NCBI GenBank assembly: GCA_025765595.1
Contig: JAIVFH010000021.1
Location: 248,001-312,000, forward strand
Source: Obelidium mucronatum
Taxonomy: Eukaryota; Chytridiomycota; Chytridiomycetes; Chytridiales; Chytriomycetaceae
Length of the DNA: 64,000 bases
Direction of reading: 5' to 3'
Shown here: positions 1-10,918 of the stretch, in pieces
Layout: each line of letters begins with the position of its first letter
Numbering within the stretch: the first letter of the stretch is position 1
The notes under the pieces: generated by a model
The model's input: only the letters and a program-made list of their open reading frames with translations
Told to the model about the DNA's origin: nothing
Databases searched by the model: none
Made by a program: the position numbers and the translations under genes

Positions 1-1
1 G

Positions 2-1430
2 GTTCTACCAGAGGAAGCTCGCAAGTCTCGCTTGTGTGTGCAAGGAGATTTGCAAACATATGGGGTTGATTACCTCAAAACGTTCGCACCGGTTGCGAAG
101 TTGGCGGCCATTCGGGTCGTTTTTGTATTGGCGGTTGCGTGGAAAATGGAAATTCACCAATCTGATGTTAAAGGTGCATTTGTCAATGCGGACTTGGAAG
201 GTGAAGAAGTCTGGATGAAGCAACCACCAGGTTTTGAAAAGTTTGGGCCTAATGGGGAAACATTGTATTGTTACCTGAAGAAGGCACTGTATGGTTTGCG
301 TCAAGCGGGAAACTGTTGGTGAAAAATGTTGAAAGCATTTATGGAAAGTATTGGGTACTTAGCACTTATCGCGGAGAAGTGTATTTTCGTGAAAGTTAGC
401 ACGGGCGGAGAAGTGTATTTTTGTGAAAGTTAGTACGGTTTCTGGGAAACCAATTATTATCATTGTATGGGTCGATGATATACTGGCGTTATTCTGCAAA
501 TTGGATCAAGATGAATTTGATCGATTCTGGAAGGCGTTTACGACCAAGTTTACGGTTAAGGACTTGGGGAGTGTAGCACGGTACGTTGGAACAACTATCA
601 AAAGGAATGTTGAGGAAGGGTGGTTATTGATTGATCAGACTTCGTCCGTTTTGGAGATTGTAGGAGAGTATCGATTGCTAAATGGGAAGGAGCGGAAGAC
701 TCCGTTTCCAACTGGTGTGCGACTGGAGAAGTTTGCCGAAGGAGACGTTGAGACGGAACACAACTACCGTAGTCTTGTTGGGAAACTGATGTATCCGATG
801 GTATGGTCGCGACCGGAGTTGAGTTTTTACCTTGGAGCTTTGGGTAAACACAACTCGAAGGCGAGCCCGGCACACTGGAATGCTGGACTGGAAGTTGTTT
901 GTTATTTGTCAGCAACTTCAAATTACGGTCTTCACTACAAAGACAATGGTCACCTGAATCTGGAAGTTTGGGTGGATTCTGATTGGGCTGGAGATTTGCA
1001 GACGGGTAAATCGGTCTGGAGCTACCAAGTATTCTTGGGAGGCAATTTTGTGAGTTGGAAAAGCAAGCAGGACTCCATTACCTCAACGTCGACAGCAATG
1101 GCGGAAATCACGGCAATCTTTTATGGTCTTGGTGAAGGACTCTGGCTGATGGAATTGTTGAAGGAACTTGGAATCGACATCAAATCCTTCAAAATCTACA
1201 GCGATAATATGCCTGCAGTTAAGATCGCGAATAGCGATAAGGCATTGGAACGGATTAAGCATGAAGTGGTTCACGTGGAATTTATTCGCGATCATGTTCG
1301 ATCCGGAATTGTTGAAGTTGGTCACGTCGCGGGGATTGAGAATTGTTCGGATATTGGAACAAAGAATTTACCGTATCCATCGTTCGCGAAACACAGGGAG
1401 TTCATGGGCGTACGACCTGTTAGTGGCTAG
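2..1430 (+). pseudogene. Copia pol fragment: reverse transcriptase and RNase H, frame broken
   Basis: The reading frame open from base 2 encodes the RT N-terminal half typical of copia elements (ETFAPVAK-like 'KTFAPVAK', 'SDVKGAFVNA', 'KALYGLRQA'). It stops with TGA at 320-322. Translation resumes near 423 with 'IIIIVWVDDILALF', the copia form of the YVDD catalytic motif, followed by a connection region and RNase H ('VDSDWAGD' and a STAMAEITAI stretch) to a TAG at 1428-1430. The break coincides with a 34-bp tandem duplication. The copy therefore cannot make one continuous RT and is probably dead, unless the stop reflects a sequencing error. Confidence 0.85.
371..437 (+). repeat. 34-bp tandem duplication inside copia RT
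   Basis: Two near-identical copies start at 371 and 405 (GCGGAGAAGTGTATTTT..GTGAAAGTTAG.ACG). They lie in the gap between the two open RT segments, next to the frame break, so the duplication is probably part of the lesion that inactivated this copy. Confidence 0.85.
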
Positions 1431-1490
1431 AGAAGTTCAGTGAAGTGTTTGGGGCTGTTCATCGCAAGTTAAATTACGAATTAGGGGGTG

Positions 1491-1816
1491 TGTTGGATTT
1501 TGGATAGTTTTTGGATGGTTGTTGGAATTGGTTGAAACTGAATTCGCGTTTCAGAATGGTTCAACGTTGTGATTAGATTTTTGGGCCTGAAATTCGTATT
1601 TAAGGAGTGGTTTTCCCCTTTGTTTTTCTTCATTGAATTCTGTGTTATTTATTTGGTTTGACACATACAAACAAATAGGTAAAATATATTATGATTGAAT
1701 TCTGTGTTATTTATTTGGTTTGACACATACAAACAAATAGGTAAAATATATTATGATTGAATTCTGTGTTATTTATTTGGTTTGACACATACAAACAAAT
1801 AGAATATCCACCGACA
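1491..1816 (+). repeat. 3' LTR of the copia element
   Basis: The LTR begins TGTTGG directly after a G-rich tract and ends with CCGACA, giving imperfect terminal inverted hexamers (TGTTGG versus TGTCGG when reverse-complemented). Length is about 326 bp, normal for copia LTRs. The boundaries are inferred from these ends only, because the partner LTR is outside the window. Confidence 0.7.
1632..1802 (+). repeat. 62-bp tandem repeat within the LTR, about 2.75 copies
   Basis: Units begin at 1632, 1694 and 1756 with ATTGAATTCTGTGTTATTTA; the third is truncated before the LTR end. The copies look identical over the bases I compared. Each unit ends in an AT-rich stretch (GGTAAAATATATTATG), so the array repeats a possible TATA-like or polyadenylation element. 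Confidence 0.9.
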
Positions 1817-2169
1817 TTTAAGGAGAGCATTTTTTATTATGGGTATACAAGAGCGATGGATCAACAGGTTCTTATCGTCTAAAATCCATCAAGGAACAAT
1901 AGGGAAAAGAATACAAAGGGAGACCGATGAAAACTCCTTCAGAAATTATAACAACAATGCGCACAATAAGAAACAATGAATCTCACTGATGGCGACGATT
2001 ACAGGGGTTTTGAACAATATGCGAAATTCTTGATTGTGGCTTTAGACTTAGCCCACATGGAAAACTATTGAATTCCACTGTATTTGGCAACACTCTACTC
2101 TGCTGGAGTTGGTTGCGGACCGTATTAATGGCAAATGATTTAATTTCAACAAACACCACTAAAGCGAGC
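1817..2169. other. AT-rich stretch without a recognisable gene
   Basis: Between the LTR and the SNF2 remnant I see no convincing coding sequence on either strand. The upstream exons expected for an SHPRH-like gene (helicase motifs, RING finger) are not present here. Confidence 0.5.
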
Positions 2170-2857
2170 ATTTGATTTTCCAAATGGATTCCTACCATCA
2201 AATTCTTGGAACCATCCAATTCAGCTCCTCTTTATCTCCAGCTACTTATGTTGAATGCCAAGTTTCAGTCCAGTGGCTTGACGCTTGTGGATGCTACGCA
2301 TGTGTTTTTGGTGGAACCAGATGTGAACCCAGGATTGGAGAAGCAAGGTACCTGTTCACTTTCTTGCTTGAACTTAAACATTCTGTTCCTTTACTCTAAG
2401 CGTTATTTTTTTATTGCAATCAACAGAGTTCATCGAATAGGTCAAACCAAAGAAACATTTGTGTATCGTTACATCATAAAGGAGACGATTGAGGGCCGAG
2501 TATATTCTCTATTCAACAGAAACACGAGAAAGAATGCAGAAGTTGAAACAAAAAAGGAAGACAAAGGCTTGGGTGGTGGGGAGAAAGTTGTCGGTGGGCG
2601 ATACGCGCAAGTCCATCTCGCAAGCTATACAGTGTGAAGAGACTGAGATGACGGACAATATAGATATTGCTGATGTAGAGGAGGATGGAGAAGAGGTAGT
2701 AATGGTGGAAGCGGATCTAATTGATGAACAGGACGGTGAAGATAATGCTGCTCCAGAAGAGGAACGAGAGCCAATTCAGCGATCACAATTTGGAACTGGA
2801 AGAAGAGGTCACAAAAGGCGACGAACGGGCGATGGAAGCGCGTTAAGAACGCGATGA
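2170..2857 (+). pseudogene. SHPRH/Irc20-like SNF2 helicase, C-terminal remnant
   Basis: The translated frame contains 'LLMLNAKFQSSGLTL', 'DATHVFLVEPDVNPGLEKQ' and 'AINRVHRIGQTKETFVYRY', the motif V/VI region of SHPRH-type SNF2 ATPases, followed by an acidic tail ending at 2857. Everything N-terminal to motif V is missing, so this is a 5'-truncated gene. Two further oddities are visible. A 69-base in-frame insert starts like an intron (GTACCTG at 2348) but has no AG where the conserved frame resumes at 2416. A frame change is also needed near 2520-2530 to pass from the helicase tail to the acidic C-terminus. I read it as a degraded gene behind the copia element. The family call is firm; its exact orthology is inference. 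Confidence 0.7.
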
Positions 2858-2884
2858 AGTTTTTAAAATTACAAACAAAACAAA

Positions 2885-3704
2885 ATGACCAGTTCCGAGC
2901 AACGGCGTATTATTAACGCCGCAGAATCATACGTCAGAGAGAGTCTGAAGAAAACCGATGCGGTAAGACTAGCGAAATCGAACGGCCCATTTCTCAGTAC
3001 TGGTTTTCCCGCAGGCACATGATTTGCCCACATTCAACGAGTGAGAGCTACAGCTGTGCGAATAGCCTCGGCCATCGAAGCAGACTTGTTCACCGTTGAA
3101 CTGACAGCGTTACTTCACGATGTCTACGACGAGAAACTGACTGGAAAGCACCGAAGCGCTAGTGACATTTCATCTCTAATCTGTGGTAATGAACGGTCCT
3201 GCTCCTATTCCCCTCGCTTAAACTATGCATTTTAGAGCTCCTTGTTTCAATGGAATGTCCGGCTGATGATGCATCTCGAGTTGGTCTTTTGGTGTCCAAG
3301 ATTGGCTACAAGCAAAATGCGTTTGCATCCGCTGAAGCAAACAAGAAATACTTTGACGAAATGACTCCTGAACAAGCGTGTGTTCAAGATGCAGACACGC
3401 TGGATGCCATTGGAGCAATTGGTATAGCTCGGGCATTTGCGTTTGGGGGATCTCGCGATCGACCAATCTATTCTCCTGACGAACTTAAGGAAACTGGACA
3501 GTTTATCGCGTCGGATGTTGAGTTGACTGAGGCTGAATACCGCAGAAAAGACCGTGGTTCTTCTGTCGCTCATTTCTTTGAAAAGTTGCTAAAATTGAAG
3601 GGCCGTCTTTTGACAGAAGAAGGCAAACGCATCGGGCAGCAAAGACATACCATTATGGTTCAGTTTCTGGAAAACCTGGGTTTGGAGTGTGTGGGTTCGC
3701 AATA
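2885..3704 (+). CDS. HD-domain metal-dependent phosphohydrolase
   Basis: Three exons: 2885 to about 2958, then from 3015 after a GT-AG intron, then from 3232 after a second intron. The protein shows the HD-superfamily pattern of the YedJ/COG1418 group: H-D near the exon 2 start, 'HIQRVRATAVRIA', 'ELTALLHDVYDEK', and the late motif 'QDADTLDAIGAIGIARAF'. These residues bind the divalent metals in the family; the natural substrate is unknown. Exon 2 needs one more base within CCC at 3027-3029 to join H-D to the HIQRV frame; as printed the frame runs into TGA. Since the rest is well conserved I suspect a sequencing deletion rather than a true pseudogene. Confidence 0.75.
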
Positions 3705-3813
3705 AATGTACACAGTACTGCTGAAATTCATAGATAAGCCTGTTTCTCCCATGTTGGTTGTTTGATTGGGACTCAATCTGTTTATAACAGATTAAACGAA
3801 CTGGAAGGTCAAG

Positions 3814-3894
3814 GCATCGATGACCGAGTGGTTAAGGTGTTGGCCTTAAGATCCAATGGCGAAAGCCGCGTGGGTTCGATCCCCACTCGATGCA
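3814..3894 (+). tRNA. tRNA-Leu (anticodon UAA)
   Basis: The sequence folds as a class II tRNA. A perfect 7-bp acceptor stem pairs GCATCGA with TCGATGC at 3887-3893, and the discriminator A is at 3894. The D-arm is GACCGAGTGGTTAAGGTG, the anticodon loop CTTAAGA reads UAA, a long variable arm is closed by GGC-GAAA-GCC, and the T-arm is GTGGGTTCGATCCCCAC. The discriminator A and the loop match eukaryotic tRNA-Leu rather than tRNA-Ser. There is no intron. A run of five T at 3901-3905 is a plausible RNA polymerase III terminator. The closing anticodon-stem pair is a C-T mismatch. Confidence 0.9.
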
Positions 3895-4400
3895 TAATTC
3901 TTTTTGAAAAACAAAAATCAACCATAGTTTTTAAAAACGCGCCGTGATCAACTTTCTCTTCAGCATCATTGCTACGCTTTGTTCAGTTCAACTGCAGAGA
4001 GACTGGGAGAGATTTTCATTTGAATGATGTCCAACAACCCGGACCAATTTCATCTTCAGCGTGTTTTTTAAAAAGCAAACCTCCATAATCTAGTCCTAGA
4101 TCAGCATCCAGCAAGTAAGAAACACTTGGAAATCTGCGATGTTGCTGAAATTGAACGATTCGAAGGGCTTGTGACGGAAATCGCATGACGCATGTTTTCA
4201 TCACCATTCGTATATCCAGTCTTGCGTTTCGATTAAGTACATACATCCATATGCCGGCAGATCCATTATTCATGTGTGAGAATGGGTGCACAAGCTGTGC
4301 ACAAGCTGAAGTGGGAAAGGGAAGTGGCGACGGTCCATGTGACCTCTTCGCGTGATCCATCACCAACCAAGCACGAGACGTTGCCACTTTGCAAAAATAC

Positions 4401-4408
4401 TATAAATA
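4401..4408 (+). promoter_or_regulatory. TATA box of the secreted zincin-like gene
   Basis: TATAAATA lies 70 bp upstream of the ATG at 4478, leaving room for a short pyrimidine-rich leader beginning near ACTTCATTCACTC. It is one of the clearer TATA elements in the window and fits a strongly expressed secreted protein. Confidence 0.55.
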
Positions 4409-4477
4409 CCAACCCACCCATTCCCCATAGACTTCATTCACTCAAAACAGAACCACAAGTTTCTTCTTAAACTCACT

Positions 4478-5674
4478 ATGCTTTTGAACACTCTTATTAG
4501 TACCGTCGCTTTGGCCGCGACTGTCATCGCCTCTCCAGTTTCAAAACCATTCGCTGGAGTCCGCTGGAAGGACGGCCACGGTCCAAGCAACGTGTCTCAA
4601 GAGGCTGCTGTCCTTGCGGGTAACACTTTGGTTTATGGAGGAGGCCCATTGCTTGCCAACGTTGTTGTCAAGCCTTTGTACTGGTCCAACGCCGTCAAGT
4701 TCAGTTATGATGCTTTCTACAGCGCGTCTGTGTCTGGTACCTCTTCTTCTCCAGCCCCATTCATGGCCATTCTTAAGGAATACAGCACCAACGGGTACAC
4801 TCTTGGTGGTGGTTCTTCCTCTGCGGGAATTGTCAACACAGCTGGTGCTTCCAGTGGAACTGTGTCCGTCTCTTCAGTTCAGAACTACATCACCTCGCTT
4901 GTTAACTCAGGTGCACTCGACCCATCTGGTGGAAGCTTGTACGTTCCAGTCCACTTTGCTCCTGGCGTGACCATCAACGAAGACACTGGTCTCGGTTTGG
5001 GCGCTAGTTGTTCCTCTTGGTGTGCATACCACTACTCCGTCAACACGTCCAAGGGTTGGGTGTACTACGGAATCCACCCTGAAATGTCTTCTGGCGGATG
5101 CGCCAGTGGATGTGGATCTGCGAGCGCGTTTGCAAACAACTGCGACGTTGCTTCTCACGAATTGGCTGAAGCCATTACAGATGCTGACCAGCCACAAAGA
5201 GGATGGATCAACAACCCAAATGGAGAAATTGGAGATATCTGTAATGGTCAAGCTTCTTCGTTCTGTGGCGCTGATGGATACCAATACACTGTTCAGAAGC
5301 AGTGGTCCAACAGAAATAATGCTTGTGTGGGACCTGCGAATGCTGGTCAGGCATGTCCAAAGGGAGTCGCGACTGGAGGCAAGGGACCTGTAACTACCAC
5401 AACTACTACGACTACTACATCCAAGGCTACCACAACTACTACGACTACCACATCCAAGGCTACCACTGCTGCTACCAAGACTACCAACAACACAATCAAG
5501 ACTACTACTACCACTACCACAACTACTAAGGCCGCCACAACTACCGCGTCTGGAAATGTCCAGGGTACTCCATGCACAAACTTTGGAGGTGTTCAATGTG
5601 TCAACCACGTTCAGTACCAATGTGCTTACTGGAGCGGTTCTTCTCTTACATGGGGAACCTGGGGTAACTGTTAA
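4478..5674 (+). CDS. Secreted HELAE zincin-like / EXORDIUM-like protein with C-terminal binding module
   Basis: Intronless, 398 residues. A signal peptide (about 1-19, cut after VIAS) is followed by a domain with 'YGGGPLLANVVVKPLYW', like the start of EXORDIUM/PHI-1 proteins. It contains H227-E-L-A-E231 in 'ASHELAEAITDAD' and 'GEIGDIC' near 250-255. HExxE within a SHE-EAxTD context is seen in fungal secreted zincin-like proteins and suggests metal binding, although the third ligand is unproven. Residues about 305-355 are a Thr-rich linker with tandem repeats, probably O-glycosylated. The last 35 residues form a small Cys/Trp module ('CTNFGGVQC' to 'WGTWGNC') resembling carbohydrate-binding CBM5/12-type domains. 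Likely extracellular; the substrate is unknown. Confidence 0.65.
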   Translation: MLLNTLISTVALAATVIASPVSKPFAGVRWKDGHGPSNVSQEAAVLAGNTLVYGGGPLLANVVVKPLYWSNAVKFSYDAFYSASVSGTSSSPAPFMAILKEYSTNGYTLGGGSSSAGIVNTAGASSGTVSVSSVQNYITSLVNSGALDPSGGSLYVPVHFAPGVTINEDTGLGLGASCSSWCAYHYSVNTSKGWVYYGIHPEMSSGGCASGCGSASAFANNCDVASHELAEAITDADQPQRGWINNPNGEIGDICNGQASSFCGADGYQYTVQKQWSNRNNACVGPANAGQACPKGVATGGKGPVTTTTTTTTTSKATTTTTTTTSKATTAATKTTNNTIKTTTTTTTTTKAATTTASGNVQGTPCTNFGGVQCVNHVQYQCAYWSGSSLTWGTWGNC

Positions 5675-5826
5675 GAGAAAGGTTTGATCTGGCTGATTAG
5701 CTTTAGTACTGCTATAGCCTTTGTTCCGAATATGTCTATGATGTATGTGGTTTAAATAAACACAATCAGTAAAAATGTCTCCGTTTTTAAGACATTTCAC
5801 AACCGAAAAACCAGGAGCATTGAAAT

Positions 5827-5992
5827 GAGAATGGAGGAAATTAATAGAATATGAATATTATCTTTATGAGCACAACAACAAAAACAAAAAGGGGGAAATT
5901 GACTCTAAGGACACAATCAGGCAAACTATTCGAAAGAGAATGGAGGAGAGAACCAAGAATTAATAGAGTATGAATATTATCTTTCTGAGCAC
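5827..5992 (+). repeat. Imperfect direct repeat of about 50 bp
   Basis: A unit beginning GAGAATGGAGGA and containing ATGAATATTATCTTT-TGAGCAC occurs at about 5827-5872 and again at 5936-5992. It lies in the intergenic stretch between the convergent zincin-like gene and RhoGEF. No coding function is apparent. Confidence 0.7.
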
Positions 5993-6045
5993 GGACAAAC
6001 CAACATAAACAAAAAAGACGCAAACTATTTTGCGAAGAAAGAAAG

Positions 6046-7440
6046 TCAACCGGTTGCCGCTGCATCCCTCGCGATTCTTGCTCGTTTAATCTCATTCTGA
6101 AAGGCAGCAACAAATGTGGAGCGATGCTTTGCATTGCCAATGACTTGACTATCGATCCTCAATTCTACCGTCAATGGCAGAACCGATCCAGTCGCGCTCG
6201 TTATTGTACTCTGACTATTTGGAGACGGGGGAAACATCTTATCTTCAGCTGGTCATCTACACAAATAAAGTCAACAAAAGGAGGCAAAAAAAAAAGTTTC
6301 CCAGACTTACTTGTCAAGTCTTCCAAAAACTCAATATCCAACAAATCAATAAACCTCACGAATTTACAAACGGGCGCAACTTGACCGCCGACACCCCCCG
6401 GAGCAGTATTGACTGTTGGAGTCCTAGCAAATAATCCTCCCTTTTTTCCTTCATACATAGTAACCATGAGCAAATCGTTACATAAAAACAGCTTATATCG
6501 AGCATTCCTTCCGTCCATTGCATCGATTGCGAGGATGCATTTTCGCGTGTTTGTAATGAAAGTGGGTGGACAGTCTTTGGTTTCACGTTGAGCTTGGAAT
6601 AAGAGGACCGTGCTTGTGATGGAGTCCATTTTTGCGTTTACTGCCATTGCAATGTTGGACATTGTCTCGATGGCTTCAATAATCACTGGCTTTTCTGGGT
6701 GTGTTTCCGGAGTCCGGTTGTTAAGTTCTGCACCAAACGTGTTAATTTGACGTCATGTCCATTGAGCATCAAAAAATAAACCTTTTAACAAGAGAGGATA
6801 CCGTGTTAGTTTTTGGAACGGACGCAGTAACAGGTCTTTAAACTCTGTAAATTTGGTCTCACGACTCTTTGTGCATTGGATCAAAAAGTTTTTGAAGGCG
6901 TCGTTGGTGTTTTGGCTTTCAAGCATTGTTTCTTCGGACAGTTTTCGATTATTAATGTAGAGGATATAGCATTCCTGTAGTTCATCTTTCTATAAACGAG
7001 GGGGGAAATTAGAAACAGATAATTTGGATTGAATATAACTTAACAAATTCCAGAAAGACTTCTGATATCTTGGACTCATTGTGATTCCAGTTGTCGATGG
7101 AGCAGATATGCTCCATTCTGGCCAGTATTTTCAAATGCAGATCGTGCAACTCATCTGATATCAAACGATGGTTGAGCATACCCAGCGGACTTCGCCACCC
7201 CAAAAACACAACAAGAAGTTGACAAAACAAAATACCAACCCATTCCATCAAATATTTTGTTCATGGCATAATCTCCTAGAATCTTCATCTCTTTGAGCTT
7301 TCCCTGGATAACGTTTTTGATGATACTCAATTCCTGGTGGTAATTGCGCTCCGCAGTGAGAATTTCAACCACGGTATATCCACGTTTGGATCCCGTTGGA
7401 TGTTCAAAAATGTGCTGATTCGGGTCGGCAGTCTAATCCG
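6046..7440 (-). CDS. Rho guanine-nucleotide exchange factor, DH-PH module (5' end unclear)
   Basis: Minus-strand exons give a DH domain: 'EILTAERNYHQELSII' near 7310-7375, 'EFLEFV', then 'KDELQECYILYINN' and 'LLLRPFQKLTRYPLLLK' near 6790-6990. The last is the signature helix of DH domains that contact Rho-family GTPases. A PH domain follows ('RYKLFLCNDLLMVTMYEG' near 6450-6500) and ends with 'FVAAFQNEIKRARIA' and a stop at 6046. At least four introns are needed; one donor (TTG/GTATTTTG) and several polypyrimidine acceptors are clear. The protein should activate a Rho/Cdc42-type GTPase at membranes. I could not place the start codon, and the N-terminal exons are missing or lie in the poorly resolved stretch upstream. 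Confidence 0.8.
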
Positions 7441-8081
7441 GATAACATTCATCAGTCAAGACATTGCTTGAATACCAAGCGTTCCATCTATCCATCTGAA
7501 GTCATAGTTTTGCATGATCCAATTAATAATTTCCAAGTCCGCTTTCCGAATCTTGATGGGACGGTGACATGCTGGTGGTTCGTCTCTGTTTCACTAAGCC
7601 TCCAACAATATCCCCAGACCCCTCCCCCCTTTCCGAATTCCACGAACGCTTCTACAGAACTAAAGCAGGTAAAAAAGTAAATGTGGATATTGTACCTGGT
7701 CTTTTCCAAACTTTGGATTCGCAATCCATGATATGGCTGTTGAGTTCCAATCCCATGCATCCTGATTATGCCAGCCGAGCACCAGTCAGCACACCATAAG
7801 AGATGAAGAAGGAAAGAATAAATATGATAAAAACCAGAGGAATCGAGCCCGAGACTGCGTCCATCAGGAAGAAGTCAAGAGTGACCATTGCATCAGCAGA
7901 GTACAACGGCGACCGCAGCAATGGCGGATCTAGAGACGCTTAAGTTAGTCTTTTGAGGATGGGCCGAAGCACAACGCACCAAGGAGTTCATCAGGGATCG
8001 ATCCAACTTCCATCTGATTTTATTGGAATTTTATTCTGATTTTTCTTCTTCAAAACCCAACTAAAAACAAATAAACGACTA
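7441..8081 (-). other. Unresolved stretch, possible upstream RhoGEF exons on the minus strand
   Basis: Minus-strand frames contain short coding-like pieces: a hydrophobic segment ('VFIIFILSFFISYG' near 7800-7860), 'WNSTAISWIANPKFGKDQ' near 7700-7750 and 'DLEIINWIMQNYDFRWIDG' near 7480-7540. Canonical splice sites do not join them cleanly to the DH exon. They may be N-terminal exons of the RhoGEF or remnants of another gene; I do not recognise a domain. The 5' leader of the PP2A gene begins at the right-hand end. Confidence 0.3.
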
Positions 8082-9668
<1,587 letters not shown>

Positions 9669-9895
9669 TCTATATTGCATTGTGTTGGCTCATTTTCTTG
9701 TGCTTTGGGTTTGGGGAAGGGAAAGGTTTCTGGCCTTCTTTTTTTTGATGATTGGTTCTGGGTGACAAAAGAAAGGGCGGGTTTCTCTTTGTTTATTGTT
9801 TCAATGTTTTTTTAATTTCTACTTCAAGATCTTGTTATGTTCCAAAACAAATCAGTTTCAAAAAACTTTTTTTTAACTGTTTCAAAAAGCACAAA

Positions 9896-10843
9896 ATGGA
9901 CTCTTGTGAGTCTTGCTCACCATTTCAGCTGTCTGGCCTTCCAGTGGAGGTGGTGGAACAAGTCCTTAGCTGGGTTCATCCTCGTGCGGCCAATCAACTT
10001 CGATTGCTCTCACGATCCTTCAATATATGTTTATCCAGCAGATCTTTCTGGGTGAAAAATCTTCTTCGCTTCCCTCCAGATCTTTCCAAGCACACTTTTC
10101 AAGACTGTCAGATGATCAATTTTATGTTTTTCCCGGTTGGGTATCAACAAGCACTTGCTTCACTGGCTGGTGATATCATAACTACAATAAATGGGTATAG
10201 GCTACTGGAGGGCAAGACGGCAAATATCCCAAAATGCATCAACCAATTTTCTCTTCTAAACGAGTTCTTAATTATGGGCGCAAATACCTTGGGCGTAATT
10301 CCAAAAGAAGTTGGGGATTTGACCAACCTGAAAGTCCTTTCCCTTGAAGGCAATCACTTGACTGGCAAAATACCTGACTCGCTCGGATGTTTATTGAATT
10401 GCGAAAGATTGAATCTGGCCGACAACAGACTTACTGGGATGATTCCCGATTCCCTTGGAAACCTGCTGAAATTGAAAGATTTGGACCTGCATAAAAATCA
10501 GTTGACGGGGCAGATTCCACCCTCCATAGGCAGTCTGATATTGCTAGAGAATCTTTTTTTGTCTAAAAACTTATTGACTGGCCCCATTCCTGAGAGTTTG
10601 GGTTCTTTGGTGCAGCTTCGAAGTTTTTTCCTCAACCAAAATCGCTTGACTGGAAAGATTCCGGAGAACTTCTCCGAACTGAGACAGCTCAAATATTTCG
10701 TTTTCGATAAAGCCTCAGATCTTATACTTTCACCCGTTCTCGAGTGCAGGCTCCTGGCGAACGGTGTGACTGACAGATTTACTTTATTGAACAAGAAGGA
10801 AGAACCAAAAAAAATTAGATTCTTGAATGAAACACCCCCCTAA
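9896..10843 (+). CDS. F-box-like/leucine-rich-repeat protein, copy 1
   Basis: Intronless, 315 residues from the ATG at 9896. I chose this start because the paralog at 25843 begins at the same point; an upstream in-frame extension has no counterpart there. Residues about 13-55 ('LSGLPVEVVEQVLSWVHPRAANQLR..') form an F-box-like helix region. About six plant-type LRRs follow with the pattern LxxLxLxxNxLTGxIPxxLGxL. By family analogy it could recruit substrates to an SCF ubiquitin ligase, but only the fold is visible. It lies 228 bp downstream of PP2A, and its tail converges on the Fanzor gene with only 75 bp between stop codons. Confidence 0.75.
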   Translation: MDSCESCSPFQLSGLPVEVVEQVLSWVHPRAANQLRLLSRSFNICLSSRSFWVKNLLRFPPDLSKHTFQDCQMINFMFFPVGYQQALASLAGDIITTINGYRLLEGKTANIPKCINQFSLLNEFLIMGANTLGVIPKEVGDLTNLKVLSLEGNHLTGKIPDSLGCLLNCERLNLADNRLTGMIPDSLGNLLKLKDLDLHKNQLTGQIPPSIGSLILLENLFLSKNLLTGPIPESLGSLVQLRSFFLNQNRLTGKIPENFSELRQLKYFVFDKASDLILSPVLECRLLANGVTDRFTLLNKKEEPKKIRFLNETPP

Positions 10844-10918
10844 AAATTTAATTACAATTGTAAAAACACCTACCAGATTTCTCTGTATACTCGTCAGGGA
10901 CGTGTCCGGGTATGTCAT

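Larger units (their letters stand above)
1..1816 (+). mobile_element. Ty1/copia retrotransposon, 3' part with LTR
   Basis: The stretch holds the end of a copia-type pol (reverse transcriptase, RNase H), a short purine-rich tract (TTAGGGGG at 1481-1488) and a downstream LTR that starts TGTTGG and ends CCGACA. The order RT, RNase H, PPT, LTR is that of Ty1/copia elements, whose integrase lies upstream of RT and would be outside the window. The 5' part and the other LTR are not visible, so no target-site duplication can be tested. The element lies immediately upstream of, and in the same orientation as, a truncated SNF2-family gene, which it may have interrupted. Confidence 0.85.

Noticed and set aside
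4907..5800. A 297-residue minus-strand open frame opposite the zincin-like gene.
   Set aside because: It is the antisense of the Thr-rich repeats (giving Ser/Gly/Val runs) and of a conserved secreted protein; it has no homology of its own.
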